Assembly (NCBI RefSeq): GCF_900313025.1
Contig: NZ_OMPQ01000013.1
Coordinates: forward strand, 186,001 to 250,000
Reading direction: 5' to 3'
Length of the DNA stretch: 64,000 bases
Source of the DNA: Pseudophaeobacter sp. EL27
Lineage (GTDB): Bacteria; Pseudomonadota; Alphaproteobacteria; Rhodobacterales; Rhodobacteraceae
Part shown: one piece after another, positions 9,912-18,180 of the stretch
How the letters are laid out: each line of letters starts with the position of its first letter
Position numbering within the stretch: the first letter of the stretch is position 1
Notes under the pieces: generated by a model
What the model was told of the DNA's origin: nothing
The model's database searches: none
The model's input: only the letters and a program-made list of their open reading frames with translations
Program-made: the position numbers and the translations under genes

Positions 9912-10001
9912 TGCCACAGACTGTTTGGCAGGACACCACGTGCCACAGCGAAGGTCCGAAGGCGAGTTGGCGGAGTGGTGACGTAGCGGATTGCAAATCC
10001 G
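9912..10001 (+). repeat. Left island boundary repeat (tRNA-Cys promoter and 5' half)
   Basis: Direct repeat of 30691-30783. The upstream 35 bases (9912-9946) match 30691-30725 at 30 of 35 positions, including the shared TGGCAGGACACCAC. After a spacer of 14 versus 17 bases, the tRNA part (9961-10001) matches at 40 of 41. Similarity stops sharply just after the anticodon stem. Confidence 0.85.
9961..10001 (+). pseudogene. Truncated tRNA-Cys remnant
   Basis: Carries the acceptor 5' strand GGCGAGT, the D arm, and an anticodon arm with loop TTGCAAA (anticodon GCA, Cys). No T arm and no matching 3' acceptor strand follow, so it cannot fold as a tRNA. It is the 5' half of the intact tRNA-Cys at 30743. 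Confidence 0.88.
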
Positions 10002-10324
10002 AGTTCAACCCCTCGAATTTACAGCCGAATTTATGTGCTCAAGCCCTTGGACAAATCGGGAACCAAACGTGAAAGTGTGGTTAAACTCACCCGCATGTCA
10101 CCCTTCTTTCTCACATCAATTTGAGGGGTGATTTTTACTCCAAAACTACCCTGCTAGTTCCAGGTGTTTTTAGTTTTAGTAGTGCTACGATAGGCCCACT
10201 CGACCCAAAATCTCAAAGGCACGGCAACCAATTGAGGGGGGCTTTCAAAAACTTGCCGAGCATTGTTGCCGGACTTTTCACGATGCACCCGACCTAGGAA
10301 AAAGCGTTCAAGCCGCCGCTTCAT
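10002..10324. other. Intergenic stretch, no gene seen
   Basis: Follows the broken tRNA and ends at the acyl-CoA synthetase stop. It holds two similar short motifs, CAATTTGAGGGGTGA and CAATTGAGGGGGGC, about 100 bases apart, but no coding frame with a plausible start and no clear terminator. Confidence 0.5.
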
Positions 10325-11971
10325 TTAGACGGCTGGCGTGTTCGCTTGTTCACGCAGAGCAAACTTCTGGATCTTGCCGGTTGATGTCCGAGGGATTGGG
10401 GCGAAGACGAAACGGCTCGGCACTTTGTAATGGGCAAGATGCTCGCGGCACCAAGTTTGCAACTCAGGTGCATCCGCCGTTTGGCCTGCCGCAAGTTCGA
10501 CAAAGGCGCAGGGTGTTTCGCCCCATTTCTCATGTGACATGGCCACAACTGCAACGACTTCGACAGCGGGGTGGCGATAGAGCGCTTCTTCGACTTCGAT
10601 GGAAGAGATGTTCTCTCCTCCGGAAATGATCACATCTTTTGAGCGGTCCTTGAGCTGGATATAGCCATCAGGGTGGATCACGCCCAAGTCGCCTGAGTGG
10701 AACCAGCCCCCCGCAAAGGCTTTCTCGGTGGCGATCGGGTTACGGAAGTACCCTTTCATCACGACGTTGCCGCGGAACATGACTTCGCCCATGGTTTGGC
10801 CGTCGCGTGGAACCGGCATCATTGTATCCGAGTCAAGAACGTCGAGGTTTTCCAGCGGCAGGTAGCGCACACCTTGGCGCGACTTGAGAGCGGCTTGCTT
10901 AGCTGGCGGCAGATCAGACCAGCTGTCATGCCAGTCGTTGACGACAGCGGGGCCGTAGGTTTCTGTCAGCCCATAAAGGTGTGTCACGTCAAAGCCCGCA
11001 GTTTTCATGTCAGCAAGAAGCTTTTCGGGCGGCGGCGCGGCGGCTGTGAAAAACTGGACGGTTTTGTTGAGTGTGCGCTTGACCTCGTTAGGGGCGGAGA
11101 TCATCAGGGACATCACGATGGGTGCGCCGCACAGATGTGTTACGCCCTCATCAGCCAGAGCGTTCCAGATCGGCTCGGCGCGGACATGGCGCAGGCAAAC
11201 ATGTGTTCCGATGATGGCAGAGAGTGTCCAAGGGAAACACCAGCCGTTGCAATGGAACATCGGCAAGGTCCACAAGTAGACCGCGTGTTTTTGCATCGAG
11301 ACGGTAAGCGCGTTGCCCTGTGCCAAAAGATATGCGCCGCGATGGTGCGAGACGACGCCCTTGGGATCACCCGTGGTGCCCGAGGTGTAGTTGACCGAGA
11401 TCGCATCCCATTCATCAAGCGGCATGAGCCAGTTGAACGCGGCATCCCCCTGAGAAAGGAAGGCCTCGTAGTCTGTGGCCTCGGGCTGTTTCAGAACAGT
11501 GCCGTCAAACTCGGGGTCGTCATACTGGATCAGCACGGGGCGCACCGTGGCCAAGGCCAGCGCCTCTTGCATCAGCGGCATGAACTCGCGATCAACGATC
11601 ACCAGTTTGCTCATCGCGTGGTCGAGTTGAAAGGCGATAATCGCCGCATCAAGGCGTGTGTTGATCGAGTGAAGCACAGCGCCGCACATCGGTACGCCGT
11701 AATGGCACTCAAGCATCGCGGGCGTGTTTGCGAGCATGACCGAGACTGTGTCTCCGCGCCCCAGGTTTTGTTCCGAGAGCGCATGTGCGAGCTGCCGGGA
11801 GCGCGCGTAGAACTCGGCATATGTGCGCTTTAGCGCGCCGTGGCTGATGGCCGTGTGTTCGGGGAAGACGCTGGCGGCCCGCTCAAGGAACGTTAGCGGT
11901 GTGAGCGGCTGGTGGTTGGCTTCGGTGCGCTCCAGGCCCTTATTGTAAGGATTTTCCATGTTCTCTCTCAC
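10325..11971 (-). CDS. AMP-forming acyl-CoA synthetase
   Basis: Activates a carboxylic acid with ATP and CoA through an acyl-adenylate. At 548 residues it is normal for the ANL superfamily. The P-loop-like core NYTSGTTGDPKGVVSHHRG, the A5-type LYGLTETYGP, the hinge motif YIQLKDRSKDVIISGGENIS and the terminal catalytic-lysine region RTSTGKIQK are all complete. The likely start is GTG, overlapping the crotonase stop by four bases (GTGA); an ATG lies 12 bases downstream. It is the last gene of an operon with a DmdA-like protein, suggesting the demethylated acid is its substrate. In the DMSP pathway this role belongs to DmdB, but equivalence is inference, so no symbol is given. Confidence 0.9.
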   Translation of the reverse strand: MRENMENPYNKGLERTEANHQPLTPLTFLERAASVFPEHTAISHGALKRTYAEFYARSRQLAHALSEQNLGRGDTVSVMLANTPAMLECHYGVPMCGAVLHSINTRLDAAIIAFQLDHAMSKLVIVDREFMPLMQEALALATVRPVLIQYDDPEFDGTVLKQPEATDYEAFLSQGDAAFNWLMPLDEWDAISVNYTSGTTGDPKGVVSHHRGAYLLAQGNALTVSMQKHAVYLWTLPMFHCNGWCFPWTLSAIIGTHVCLRHVRAEPIWNALADEGVTHLCGAPIVMSLMISAPNEVKRTLNKTVQFFTAAAPPPEKLLADMKTAGFDVTHLYGLTETYGPAVVNDWHDSWSDLPPAKQAALKSRQGVRYLPLENLDVLDSDTMMPVPRDGQTMGEVMFRGNVVMKGYFRNPIATEKAFAGGWFHSGDLGVIHPDGYIQLKDRSKDVIISGGENISSIEVEEALYRHPAVEVVAVVAMSHEKWGETPCAFVELAAGQTADAPELQTWCREHLAHYKVPSRFVFAPIPRTSTGKIQKFALREQANTPAV

Positions 11972-12762
11972 TTGTCTTGCCAGAGGGGTGCGCGTTTATC
12001 GATGAACGCGCCGATGCCTTCTTCGGCGTCGCGGGCCAGCATGTTGTCGACCATTACGCCAGAGGCGTAAGTGTAAGCGTCAGCCAAGGGCATCCCTCGC
12101 TGTGCGTAGAAGGCCTGTTTGCCTGTGGCCAGTGTCATGCTTGATTTTGAGGCAAGCTTGGCTGCCATCTCCTGGGTCGCGGTTTGCAGCTGGTCAGCGG
12201 GCACAACGCGGTTGATCAGGCCGATCTCGGCGGCGCGCAGAGCTGACGTCATGTCGCCCGTCAACAGCATTTCCATCGCGTGTTTGTTGGCTACGTTGCG
12301 CGAGAGGGCAACCATCGGCGTGGAACAGAACAGACCGATGTGCACGCCTGGTGTGCTGAACTGTGCACTGTCGGCGGCGATGGCGAGATCGCAGCTGGCG
12401 ACCAGCTGACAGCCCGCCGCCGTAGCCACGCCTGTGACCTCGGCGATCACTGGCTTGTCGCAGGTTACGATGGCTTGCATGACACCCGAGCACATCTCCA
12501 TGACCGAAGCAAAATAGGCCTTGCCGCCATCAGCGGCGGTGCGGCCTGCTGTCATTTCCTTTAGATCATGCCCCGCGCAAAACGCAGGACCATTGGCCGC
12601 GAGGATGATGACGCGAACCGAGGGATCACATCCCACCTCTTTGAATGCGCCTCCAAGAGTGGCAAGCATTGCCTCAGAGAGCGCATTGCGGCGCCCGACA
12701 TCATTGAGCGTCAGCCGCAGAATGCCGGTTTCATCAAGATCACGGAGTAAAATATCGGTCAT
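11968..12762 (-). CDS. Crotonase-fold (enoyl-CoA hydratase/isomerase family) protein
   Basis: 264 residues with the crotonase fold. The oxyanion-hole segment FCAGHDLKEM and the second one VTGVATAAGCQLVASCDLA are present. The two glutamates that hydrate enoyl-CoA in classical members are absent: the first position reads Gln (AAGCQLVAS, usually GGGCELA) and the second Gly (STPGVHIGL, usually xPEVxLG). The overall look is that of the ECHDC3-like subgroup, whose reaction is not settled. It sits between OsmC and the acyl-CoA synthetase in the same operon, so it probably acts on the CoA thioester made there, but simple hydration is unlikely. It overlaps the downstream gene by four bases. Confidence 0.88.
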   Translation of the reverse strand: MTDILLRDLDETGILRLTLNDVGRRNALSEAMLATLGGAFKEVGCDPSVRVIILAANGPAFCAGHDLKEMTAGRTAADGGKAYFASVMEMCSGVMQAIVTCDKPVIAEVTGVATAAGCQLVASCDLAIAADSAQFSTPGVHIGLFCSTPMVALSRNVANKHAMEMLLTGDMTSALRAAEIGLINRVVPADQLQTATQEMAAKLASKSSMTLATGKQAFYAQRGMPLADAYTYASGVMVDNMLARDAEEGIGAFIDKRAPLWQDK

Positions 12763-12776
12763 AGCTCGGTCCTTTC

Positions 12777-13226
12777 TCAGAGGATGTTGATCTCGACACT
12801 GTCGGCGAGAGTGTTGGCGATAAAGCAGTAACGGTGCGCACGATCCTGCATTTCGGCCAAGTCTTCGTCGGAAACAGAGAACCCAGTGTCAAAGCGCACA
12901 ACAGGGTGCAGGTCGATGCGGGTGACAGACATCTGACCTTTTGGGTTTTTGCCCAGATGCGCTTCGGCGTAGTCGTGATAGCTCGCGACCGGCCAGCCCG
13001 ATTTGGCGGCGAGCGCAAGGAACGTCATCATGTGGCAGCTTGACAGCGCCGATCCGAGTGCCTGTTCGGGGTTCGTATTGCACGGGTCTCCGCCCCAATC
13101 GGGGGCGGAATCCACCTGAACATCGTAGGTGTTGTTGAACCGCACGGTGTGCTCGTTAGAATAGGCTCCGGTTTTGAACTCGGTCGCGGTGCGCTGCCAA
13201 TGCAGCTCGATGGCGAGATCGGACAT
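12777..13226 (-). CDS. OsmC/Ohr-family protein
   Basis: 149 residues when started at MSDLAIELHWQ, which follows an AAAGGAAG ribosome-binding site; the open frame extends 25 codons upstream into the end of the DmdA-like gene without support. Both redox cysteines of the OsmC family are present, in ALSSCHMMTFL and in AHRYCFIAN. Known members reduce organic hydroperoxides or related sulfur compounds using these thiols. It lies 25 bases after the DmdA-like gene and 14 before the crotonase gene. Inference: it handles a reactive thiol, peroxide or sulfur intermediate of the pathway. Confidence 0.88.
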   Translation of the reverse strand: MSDLAIELHWQRTATEFKTGAYSNEHTVRFNNTYDVQVDSAPDWGGDPCNTNPEQALGSALSSCHMMTFLALAAKSGWPVASYHDYAEAHLGKNPKGQMSVTRIDLHPVVRFDTGFSVSDEDLAEMQDRAHRYCFIANTLADSVEINIL

Positions 13227-13251
13227 GTGTTTGCTTCCTTTCAGGCGCCGC

Positions 13252-14394
13252 TCACGAGGCCGCGATTTGTTTTTTGGGGTCATGGAACGGGCGTTCGACA
13301 ATGGTGGCGCGTCGCGGTCCCAAGCCCGTCATCACGTCAAACTGGGTTCCGATGTCCGAGGCCTCGATTGAAACCAGAGCCAGTGCGATGTTCTTGACCA
13401 GGCGGGGGGAGTAGACGGCTGACGTCACATTGCCAATCTCGACGCCGTCTTTTGTGGCGACCCAAAACGTCGTGTTCGGGCGTTTAAGTGGCGCGCCATT
13501 GATAACAACACCGACCTGTTTACGTGACACGCCCGCGTCTTTGATTTTGCGCAGGGCTTCTTTGCCGATGAAGTCGGCTTTGATGTCGAGGTTAACCAGT
13601 CGGTCAAGGCCCAGCTCGTAGGGGTTGGTCTGGATATTGGCATCGGCGTGATAGGACAGCATACCACCTTCGATCCGACGGATGGTCGAGGTGTGGCCAG
13701 CTTGAATGCCAAATCGCTCACCCGCTGTCATGATCTTCTCCCACAGCTCGTCGCCGCGCGTACTGTCACGCAAGTACAGCTCATATCCCAGCTCGCTTGA
13801 CCAGCCTGTACGCGAGACGATGAGGGGAATGCCGTCAAGGTCATATTCGCGAAACCAGTAGTACTTGAGGTCGGCGATATCATCCCCAAGCAGCGCTTTC
13901 ATGATGTCGCCAGAGCGTGGCCCTTGAAGTTGAAGCGGCGAGACATCAGGCTCATGAATAGCGACATCCAGACCCGCGTGAATGGCAACGCCCTGCGCCC
14001 AGAGCAAAATGTCGCTGTCGGCCAGAGAAATCCAAAAGTGGTTTTCGGCCAAGCGAAGCAGAATAGGATCGTTCAGAATCCCGCCATCGGCATTGGTGAT
14101 CAGGATGTATTTGCACTGACCGACAGCCATCTTTGAAAGGTCACGGCAGGTCAGCAGTTGCATGAATTGAGCCGCGTCCGGACCCGTGATTTCAACCTGG
14201 CGCTCGACCGCAACATCACAGAGGATCGCGCTGTGCACAAGGTTCCAGAAGTTCTGGACCGGGTCACCAAAGTCGCGCGGGATATACATGTGGTTGTAAA
14301 CGGAAAAACCTGTCGCGCCCCAGCGAACAGTCGCGTCAAAATACGGAGACTTGCGGATTTGTGTGCCGAAGCCAAAGTCGTCAGTTTGTGTCAT
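13252..14394 (-). CDS. DmdA-like GcvT-family aminomethyltransferase/demethylase
   Basis: 380 residues, the full length of the GcvT/DmdA group of folate-dependent methyl- or aminomethyltransferases. Shared with DMSP demethylase (DmdA) are the N-terminal FSVYNHMYIPRDF, the DVAVERQVEITGPDA block, and EPDVSPLQLQGPRS. Segments that are well conserved in DmdA differ: SRTGWSSELGYELYL instead of an ARSGWSKQGG-type motif, and STIRRIEGGMLSYHAD instead of an NNIERVESGLLSYG-type motif. The family transfers a one-carbon group to tetrahydrofolate. A second member in this window (54165-55286) is closer to DmdA. It is the first enzyme gene after an Lrp regulator. The substrate could be DMSP, another sulfonium or a methylated amine. 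Confidence 0.82.
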   Translation of the reverse strand: MTQTDDFGFGTQIRKSPYFDATVRWGATGFSVYNHMYIPRDFGDPVQNFWNLVHSAILCDVAVERQVEITGPDAAQFMQLLTCRDLSKMAVGQCKYILITNADGGILNDPILLRLAENHFWISLADSDILLWAQGVAIHAGLDVAIHEPDVSPLQLQGPRSGDIMKALLGDDIADLKYYWFREYDLDGIPLIVSRTGWSSELGYELYLRDSTRGDELWEKIMTAGERFGIQAGHTSTIRRIEGGMLSYHADANIQTNPYELGLDRLVNLDIKADFIGKEALRKIKDAGVSRKQVGVVINGAPLKRPNTTFWVATKDGVEIGNVTSAVYSPRLVKNIALALVSIEASDIGTQFDVMTGLGPRRATIVERPFHDPKKQIAAS

Positions 14395-14552
14395 GTGGTT
14401 TCCCTCTCATGCCTGCAACCAAGGGCTGCGGCGATATTGAACTGGAGGGATTTGTAGCGCCGAGATTGCGCCGAGATGGACTAAAACTGAGAGGGCAATC
14501 AGACCGATCAGACCATTGTCAGCGTTTGGCCGGACCGTTTGGTCGGCTGAGG

Positions 14553-15044
14553 CTAGTTTGCGGGGTTGGTGGCCAGCTTTGCCAGATTCGGGTGTGCGGA
14601 TTTCACCTGCCGCGTCACTATGTAGGTCATGTAACGTTCCACCCCTAGCTCAGCAGATAAAAGAGTTTCCATCAGGATCTGAAAGGCGGCCAACGTTGGC
14701 GTGTGTATCTTCAGGACATAGTCCATGCCGCCGCCTGTTGCGATACACTCGGTGATCTCATCGACCTCGGCGATATAGGACTCAAAGCGGTCAAAGTCAG
14801 ATTTCCGATGCTGGGTGAGCGCCAGGGTCACCACGACCTGTGTAAAGCTTCCGATGCGGCTCAACACGATATCAGCATGATACCCACGTATGAAGCCCGC
14901 CGCTTTGAGCTTGTCCAGCCTTACCCAGCACGGCGTAGGTGACAGGTTTACAATCTCGGCAAGTTTGGTCTTGCTGATCTGGCCGTTCTGTTGGATCGCA
15001 CTGAGAATGCGAAGGTCGGTTGCATCAAGGCTGAACTTGCTCAT
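14553..15044 (-). CDS. Lrp/AsnC-family transcriptional regulator
   Basis: 163 residues from MSKFSLDATDLRIL, the normal Lrp start; 19 extra upstream codons are not family-like. The N-terminal winged helix-turn-helix covers about 1-60 (DLRILSAIQQNGQISKTKLAEI, then LSPTPCWVRLDKLKAAGFI). The C-terminal AsnC effector-binding domain covers about 70-150. It is transcribed toward the DmdA-like gene with a 158-base gap, so it probably controls that operon and itself in response to a small molecule, by family analogy an amino acid or related compound. The same pairing of Lrp and DmdA-like genes recurs at 53579-55286. Confidence 0.9.
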   Translation of the reverse strand: MSKFSLDATDLRILSAIQQNGQISKTKLAEIVNLSPTPCWVRLDKLKAAGFIRGYHADIVLSRIGSFTQVVVTLALTQHRKSDFDRFESYIAEVDEITECIATGGGMDYVLKIHTPTLAAFQILMETLLSAELGVERYMTYIVTRQVKSAHPNLAKLATNPAN

Positions 15045-15524
15045 CCGTTCAATCTTTCGCTCTATTGAAACATGACTGCGCCCAACACAACTCGGTGGCA
15101 ACCCACTACCTCTGAACAGATATCAGGTGCTTTTCCTGATGGGCCGATCACAAAAGGTTCGCTTTTGCAGTTGCGACACAACTTGCTACCGAAGCGGCGG
15201 ATGCCCGCTTTCCTGCCGAAGTACGTCGAAAAGGGGCAGTGCATTGGTCAAATTGGGCTCACAGCCGCCGTTCTCAGCACCAGCACACCAGATTGGCACT
15301 GTGGACGGAGATCAAGGTCTGCTGAGCGGACACAGCTGCCGTTGATTTCGGACTTTCCACCGTCCGCTTTGAAGCAGCAACGCTTATGAAGCCTATATCG
15401 TGAATGGTCTTAGCAAGCAGACGATTGCATCGATTCCACCCATGGCATCCCATCTGCACTGAAGCATGATATAATGAAATCGAGACAGGGTTTCTTCTTC
15501 ATCGAAGTATTCAAGTTGAGGGAA
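15045..15524. other. Decayed non-coding zone
   Basis: No credible gene. It contains the first copy of a degenerate repeat (about 15253-15340). Several short frames exist but lack ribosome-binding sites and family resemblance. Confidence 0.5.
15253..15340 (+). repeat. Degenerate dispersed repeat, copy A
   Basis: Shares GGGCTCACAGCYGCCGTTC, then GGAGATCAAGGTC and AGCGGAC, at similar spacing with copy B at 16368-16450. The copies are clearly diverged. Function unknown. Confidence 0.55.
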
Positions 15525-15880
15525 TTATTCGAGGTCGGGTCGGCTAAATAACTCGCCCTGCCTTGCACCGAATGTACCTGAGTCATCGGAATGCGTGCAT
15601 GTCCAGTTGTCGCGATCAAAGACTGTACAATCATCGTAGTCATTAACGTACCCCCCTGTTCGACTGACCACACCTTCTTGTTGAACCCGGTATTCTGTCA
15701 CTGCTTTTGGGACTAGCCTAGGCCGCCCTCCATTGGGATCGTAATCCACCACTTCAGTGGCAGTATAAGCTATAAAAATCTCGCGATCAAACCTCAGTTC
15801 GAAGAACGCAAAGACGAGCCAAGCGACAACAAATAAACCGAAAACCTTCTCATGTTGTTCTTGTAAAAGTTACCGTTCAT
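15525..15880 (-). pseudogene. Small membrane-anchored protein with an apparent frameshift
   Basis: The longer frame gives VVDYDPNGGRPRLVPK and ends RQGELFSRPDLE. It continues upstream in frame into a convincing transmembrane helix (VFGLFVVAWLVFAFFELRF) but hits a stop before any usable start codon. A start with a good ribosome-binding site (GGAAGG then ATGAACGG, position 15880) lies in another frame reading MNGNFYKNNMRRF. One missing base near 15850 would join the two into a protein of about 118 residues with one N-terminal membrane anchor. It is either a pseudogene or a sequencing error. No family is recognised. Confidence 0.55.
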
Positions 15881-15991
15881 GCGCCCTTCCGCAAAGTTCA
15901 GATCCAGCCCAAAGTCGGCCTGGCGTCAAAATTATGCGCTGTGAAAGCAGATCGATGAGATAGCATAGGGCAATACTGTTTGAAGCCAACT

Positions 15992-16291
15992 CTATTTATC
16001 TTTAGCCAGTCGTATCGCTTGAACCATACACATGCCGTGAAATGTACCTTGTCCGTCTGCGAGCATGGCTAGGTTTGCGCGTTTCTCAGAGTTCGCAGAC
16101 GCAAGGTCCTTCTGCCCTTTAGCCGAGAGCCTATCAACCATGCACTCGGCTAAGAAAACGTTCTGCTTCGGCGTCATGTCCTTCCTAGATAGAAATTCGA
16201 CATAGTTTTCCACAGCGCCCTGCTCGACTGAACCAGCACTGACCGGCAGGGAATTCAGAAAGAGGAAGCTTACTAGTGTAAAGAAACGCAT
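15992..16291 (-). CDS. Small secreted hypothetical protein
   Basis: 99 residues with a typical signal peptide (MRFFTLVSFLFLNSLPVSAG) and a mature part of about 80 residues. The mature part is charged and contains two cysteines (LAECMVDRL and HGMCMVQAI) that could pair in the periplasm. A GAAGG precedes the ATG by about ten bases. Base composition is lower in GC than the flanking operons, as for its neighbour at 16559, which suggests foreign origin. No family is recognised. Confidence 0.6.
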   Translation of the reverse strand: MRFFTLVSFLFLNSLPVSAGSVEQGAVENYVEFLSRKDMTPKQNVFLAECMVDRLSAKGQKDLASANSEKRANLAMLADGQGTFHGMCMVQAIRLAKDK

Positions 16292-16367
16292 TAAGTATGA
16301 ACCTTCATTTATGGTCTGTGCAGAACCAGATTACTAAAACTCTGCACGACGCAGTAATCGACCCTTC

Positions 16368-16450
16368 GGGCTCACAGCTGCCGTTCGCCGCGCAAGCATA
16401 CCAAACTGACACTGAGACCGGAGATCAAGGTCGGCTTAGCGGACTTAACA
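16368..16450 (+). repeat. Degenerate dispersed repeat, copy B
   Basis: Second copy of the repeat at 15253-15340. It is followed at about 16494 by TTCAACAAACGGTCGTTTTTG, which recurs with one change at about 17170; the inner AAACG-N-CGTTT is palindromic. Confidence 0.55.
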
Positions 16451-16558
16451 GACATCCACTGCGCGTAAGTAAATGTCTGGTTTGGGAAACCGTTCAACAA
16501 ACGGTCGTTTTTGGAATAGGCATGTTAAGGCCGAAAGTTTGTCGGCCTACTGCCTTGC

Positions 16559-17023
16559 TCACACGGTTTTTGTACTAGCTTGCTTTTGCCTAACCTTTAC
16601 CTGAGCAGGAAAGACAAATCCTAGTCCAGCCAAGGCTCCAAAGGCTGTAAGAGCGAGCCCTTGGTATGTGAAGACAACATAGTTTCTCTCGCCTTCTTGC
16701 ATGAGGTCAGAGATACCTAAAGTAGCAACTAGTGCGTTAGCATTTATGCTCTCTGAGAGAACATACAGAGGCAGTAATAACACAAGTGATTTACCCGATA
16801 TTCTTAATGCCCGTTTATATGGCATAGGCTCTTCAGTGGTCTTCATATACGTTGATATTAAGGGGAAGGCGGCCAACAAAATTATGGTTGGATGAGCTTT
16901 GAATACCAGCTCTAAAAAGTTGCCATAACCAATTTTTGGGAGGAAAAATACAGCAAGTGCGATAAGCAACCAAAGCGATACAGCTATCCCTACAAATACT
17001 ATTAGTATCTTCGAATCTTTCAC
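16559..17023 (-). CDS. Hypothetical integral membrane protein
   Basis: 154 residues with about four hydrophobic segments: near 7-29 (ILIVFVGIAVSLWLLIALA), 40-58 (HPTIILLAAFPLIS), 77-95 (GKSLVLLLPLYVLS) and 120-140 (GLALTAFGALAGLGFVF). It has a short basic C-terminal tail. The ATG (MKDSKILIVF) follows an AGGGTGAAA element. GC content is visibly below that of the neighbouring operons. No family is recognised. Its position in a decayed part of the island suggests horizontally acquired cargo of unknown use. Confidence 0.6.
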   Translation of the reverse strand: MKDSKILIVFVGIAVSLWLLIALAVFFLPKIGYGNFLELVFKAHPTIILLAAFPLISTYMKTTEEPMPYKRALRISGKSLVLLLPLYVLSESINANALVATLGISDLMQEGERNYVVFTYQGLALTAFGALAGLGFVFPAQVKVRQKQASTKTV

Positions 17024-17777
17024 ATTTCACCCTTTTTATCTTAAGAACCACCAACGGCGGCGTGATTGTTCGGGTGCCCCTAAAAGCGCTGTTACTTGTT
17101 ACCTCTAAGCGCCTATGTCTGAGCAGCCTTTGTTCTCTGTGTAAGTCAGTGTTGCAGGGATGAAAACCCTTTCAACAAACGCTCGTTTTTGACACATCCG
17201 CCAAACACCCCGATTTCCGCTGTCAAAAACCCCTTCCAAAACCTAAGTGGTTCTGGAACGTTTTTGGTAGATCAGTGATGGCAGACACTCACGACGTTGC
17301 AGTATTTTGGCACTCTGGGCTCACTGCCGACATTGAGGGCAAAAAGCCGCTTTTGACAGCTTGAATGTCCGGTTCTGGGAAGTCGAGGCGCGATTTGTGC
17401 ATGTGCGGCAACGAGAGCCAACCTCGCTTCGCATCGGTTACTTTGGGCTGACAGCGGTCATCCGCAACCTTGCATGGATCCGCGCTAACCTCGCAGACCG
17501 CCAACAACGGCAGCTATGCGCAGAAAGCGAAGTTTGCAAAGTCGTGGTCAGCGGGTCACCTTGAAGCCGTGACGGCCAAAATCGGCCTTTGGCCAGTCGG
17601 TCAAGATACTGCGGTCGCAGCCCGCATTGCCCACATTCGCTGCAACAGCGAAATCGCGAGTTTCACCAACGTGAATTGTGCGGGACAAAACGACCATTGG
17701 CGTGCACCAGCGAATGACCGCTAACTCTCATGTCCTGAGATCGAGATTCGTTCAAAATCGAAATGGTTAACAACTCC
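17024..17777. other. Long non-coding, repeat-rich stretch
   Basis: No supported gene in about 750 bases. It holds TTCAACAAACGCTCGTTTTTGAC (first 20 bases are the repeat seen at 16494) and sequence with the look of degraded intergenic repeats. Frames on either strand are short and have no ribosome-binding sites or family resemblance. Confidence 0.5.
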
Positions 17778-17978
17778 CTACATCGTCAGACCTCTAGCCT
17801 CGGCAAGACCATCACTATCAGTCATTGAACAGCAAACGCTGGCCAAAGTGCGCGGTTGTTCATAGGGCCAGGGCGTTCCTCGATGCATTGTGGCACGCTG
17901 ATCCCAGACTAATACATCGCCAACCTGCCAAGTGTGGGAATAGAGGACCCGGCAATATGCGCGGCTTGTCCGTGAATG
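17778..17978 (-). pseudogene. C-terminal fragment of a TauD/TfdA-type dioxygenase
   Basis: The fragment reads YSHTWQVGDVLVWDQRATMH, followed by RGTPWPYEQPRTLASVCC, and ends at a natural stop. This is the C-terminal part of 2-oxoglutarate/Fe(II) dioxygenases, containing the distal metal-binding His (ATMHRG) and the 2-oxoglutarate-binding Arg (PRTL). The N-terminal two thirds, including the HxD motif, are missing. Similarity ends abruptly where an integrase fragment begins on the other strand (17980), so an insertion or deletion cut the gene. Confidence 0.75.
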
Positions 17979-17979
17979 G

Positions 17980-18180
17980 GTGAATTCGATCGGGCTCGAT
18001 CCCACATCTTTCGGAACCCATTCTATGAGACGGACTAAGGTTGCACACGTTTATCGCAAGACGGGCAACCTCCGTGCTGTTCGACTGTTACTCGACCATA
18101 CGAAGATGGATAGCACCGTTCGATACCTCGGTGTCGAACTTGAAGATGCCTTGGCGATCTCAGAATCCATTGAAATCTAG
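17980..18180 (+). pseudogene. C-terminal fragment of a tyrosine recombinase
   Basis: 66 codons carrying THSMRRTKVAHVYRKTGNLR, then VRLLLDHTKMDSTVRYLG, which is the catalytic box II of phage-type integrases: His-x-x-Arg, the second His in LLLDHT, and the nucleophile Tyr in VRYLG. It lacks the N-terminal and catalytic-Arg I parts, so it is not functional. It starts where the dioxygenase fragment on the opposite strand ends. Confidence 0.75.

Noticed and set aside
10325-11971. Calling this gene dmdB
   Set aside because: AMP-forming acyl-CoA synthetases are too alike to assign the methylmercaptopropionate ligase from motifs. Only its operon position suggests it.
13252-14394. Calling this gene dmdA
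   Set aside because: Overall similarity to DmdA is good, but two blocks that are well kept in DmdA differ. The name would imply a DMSP substrate that the sequence does not prove.
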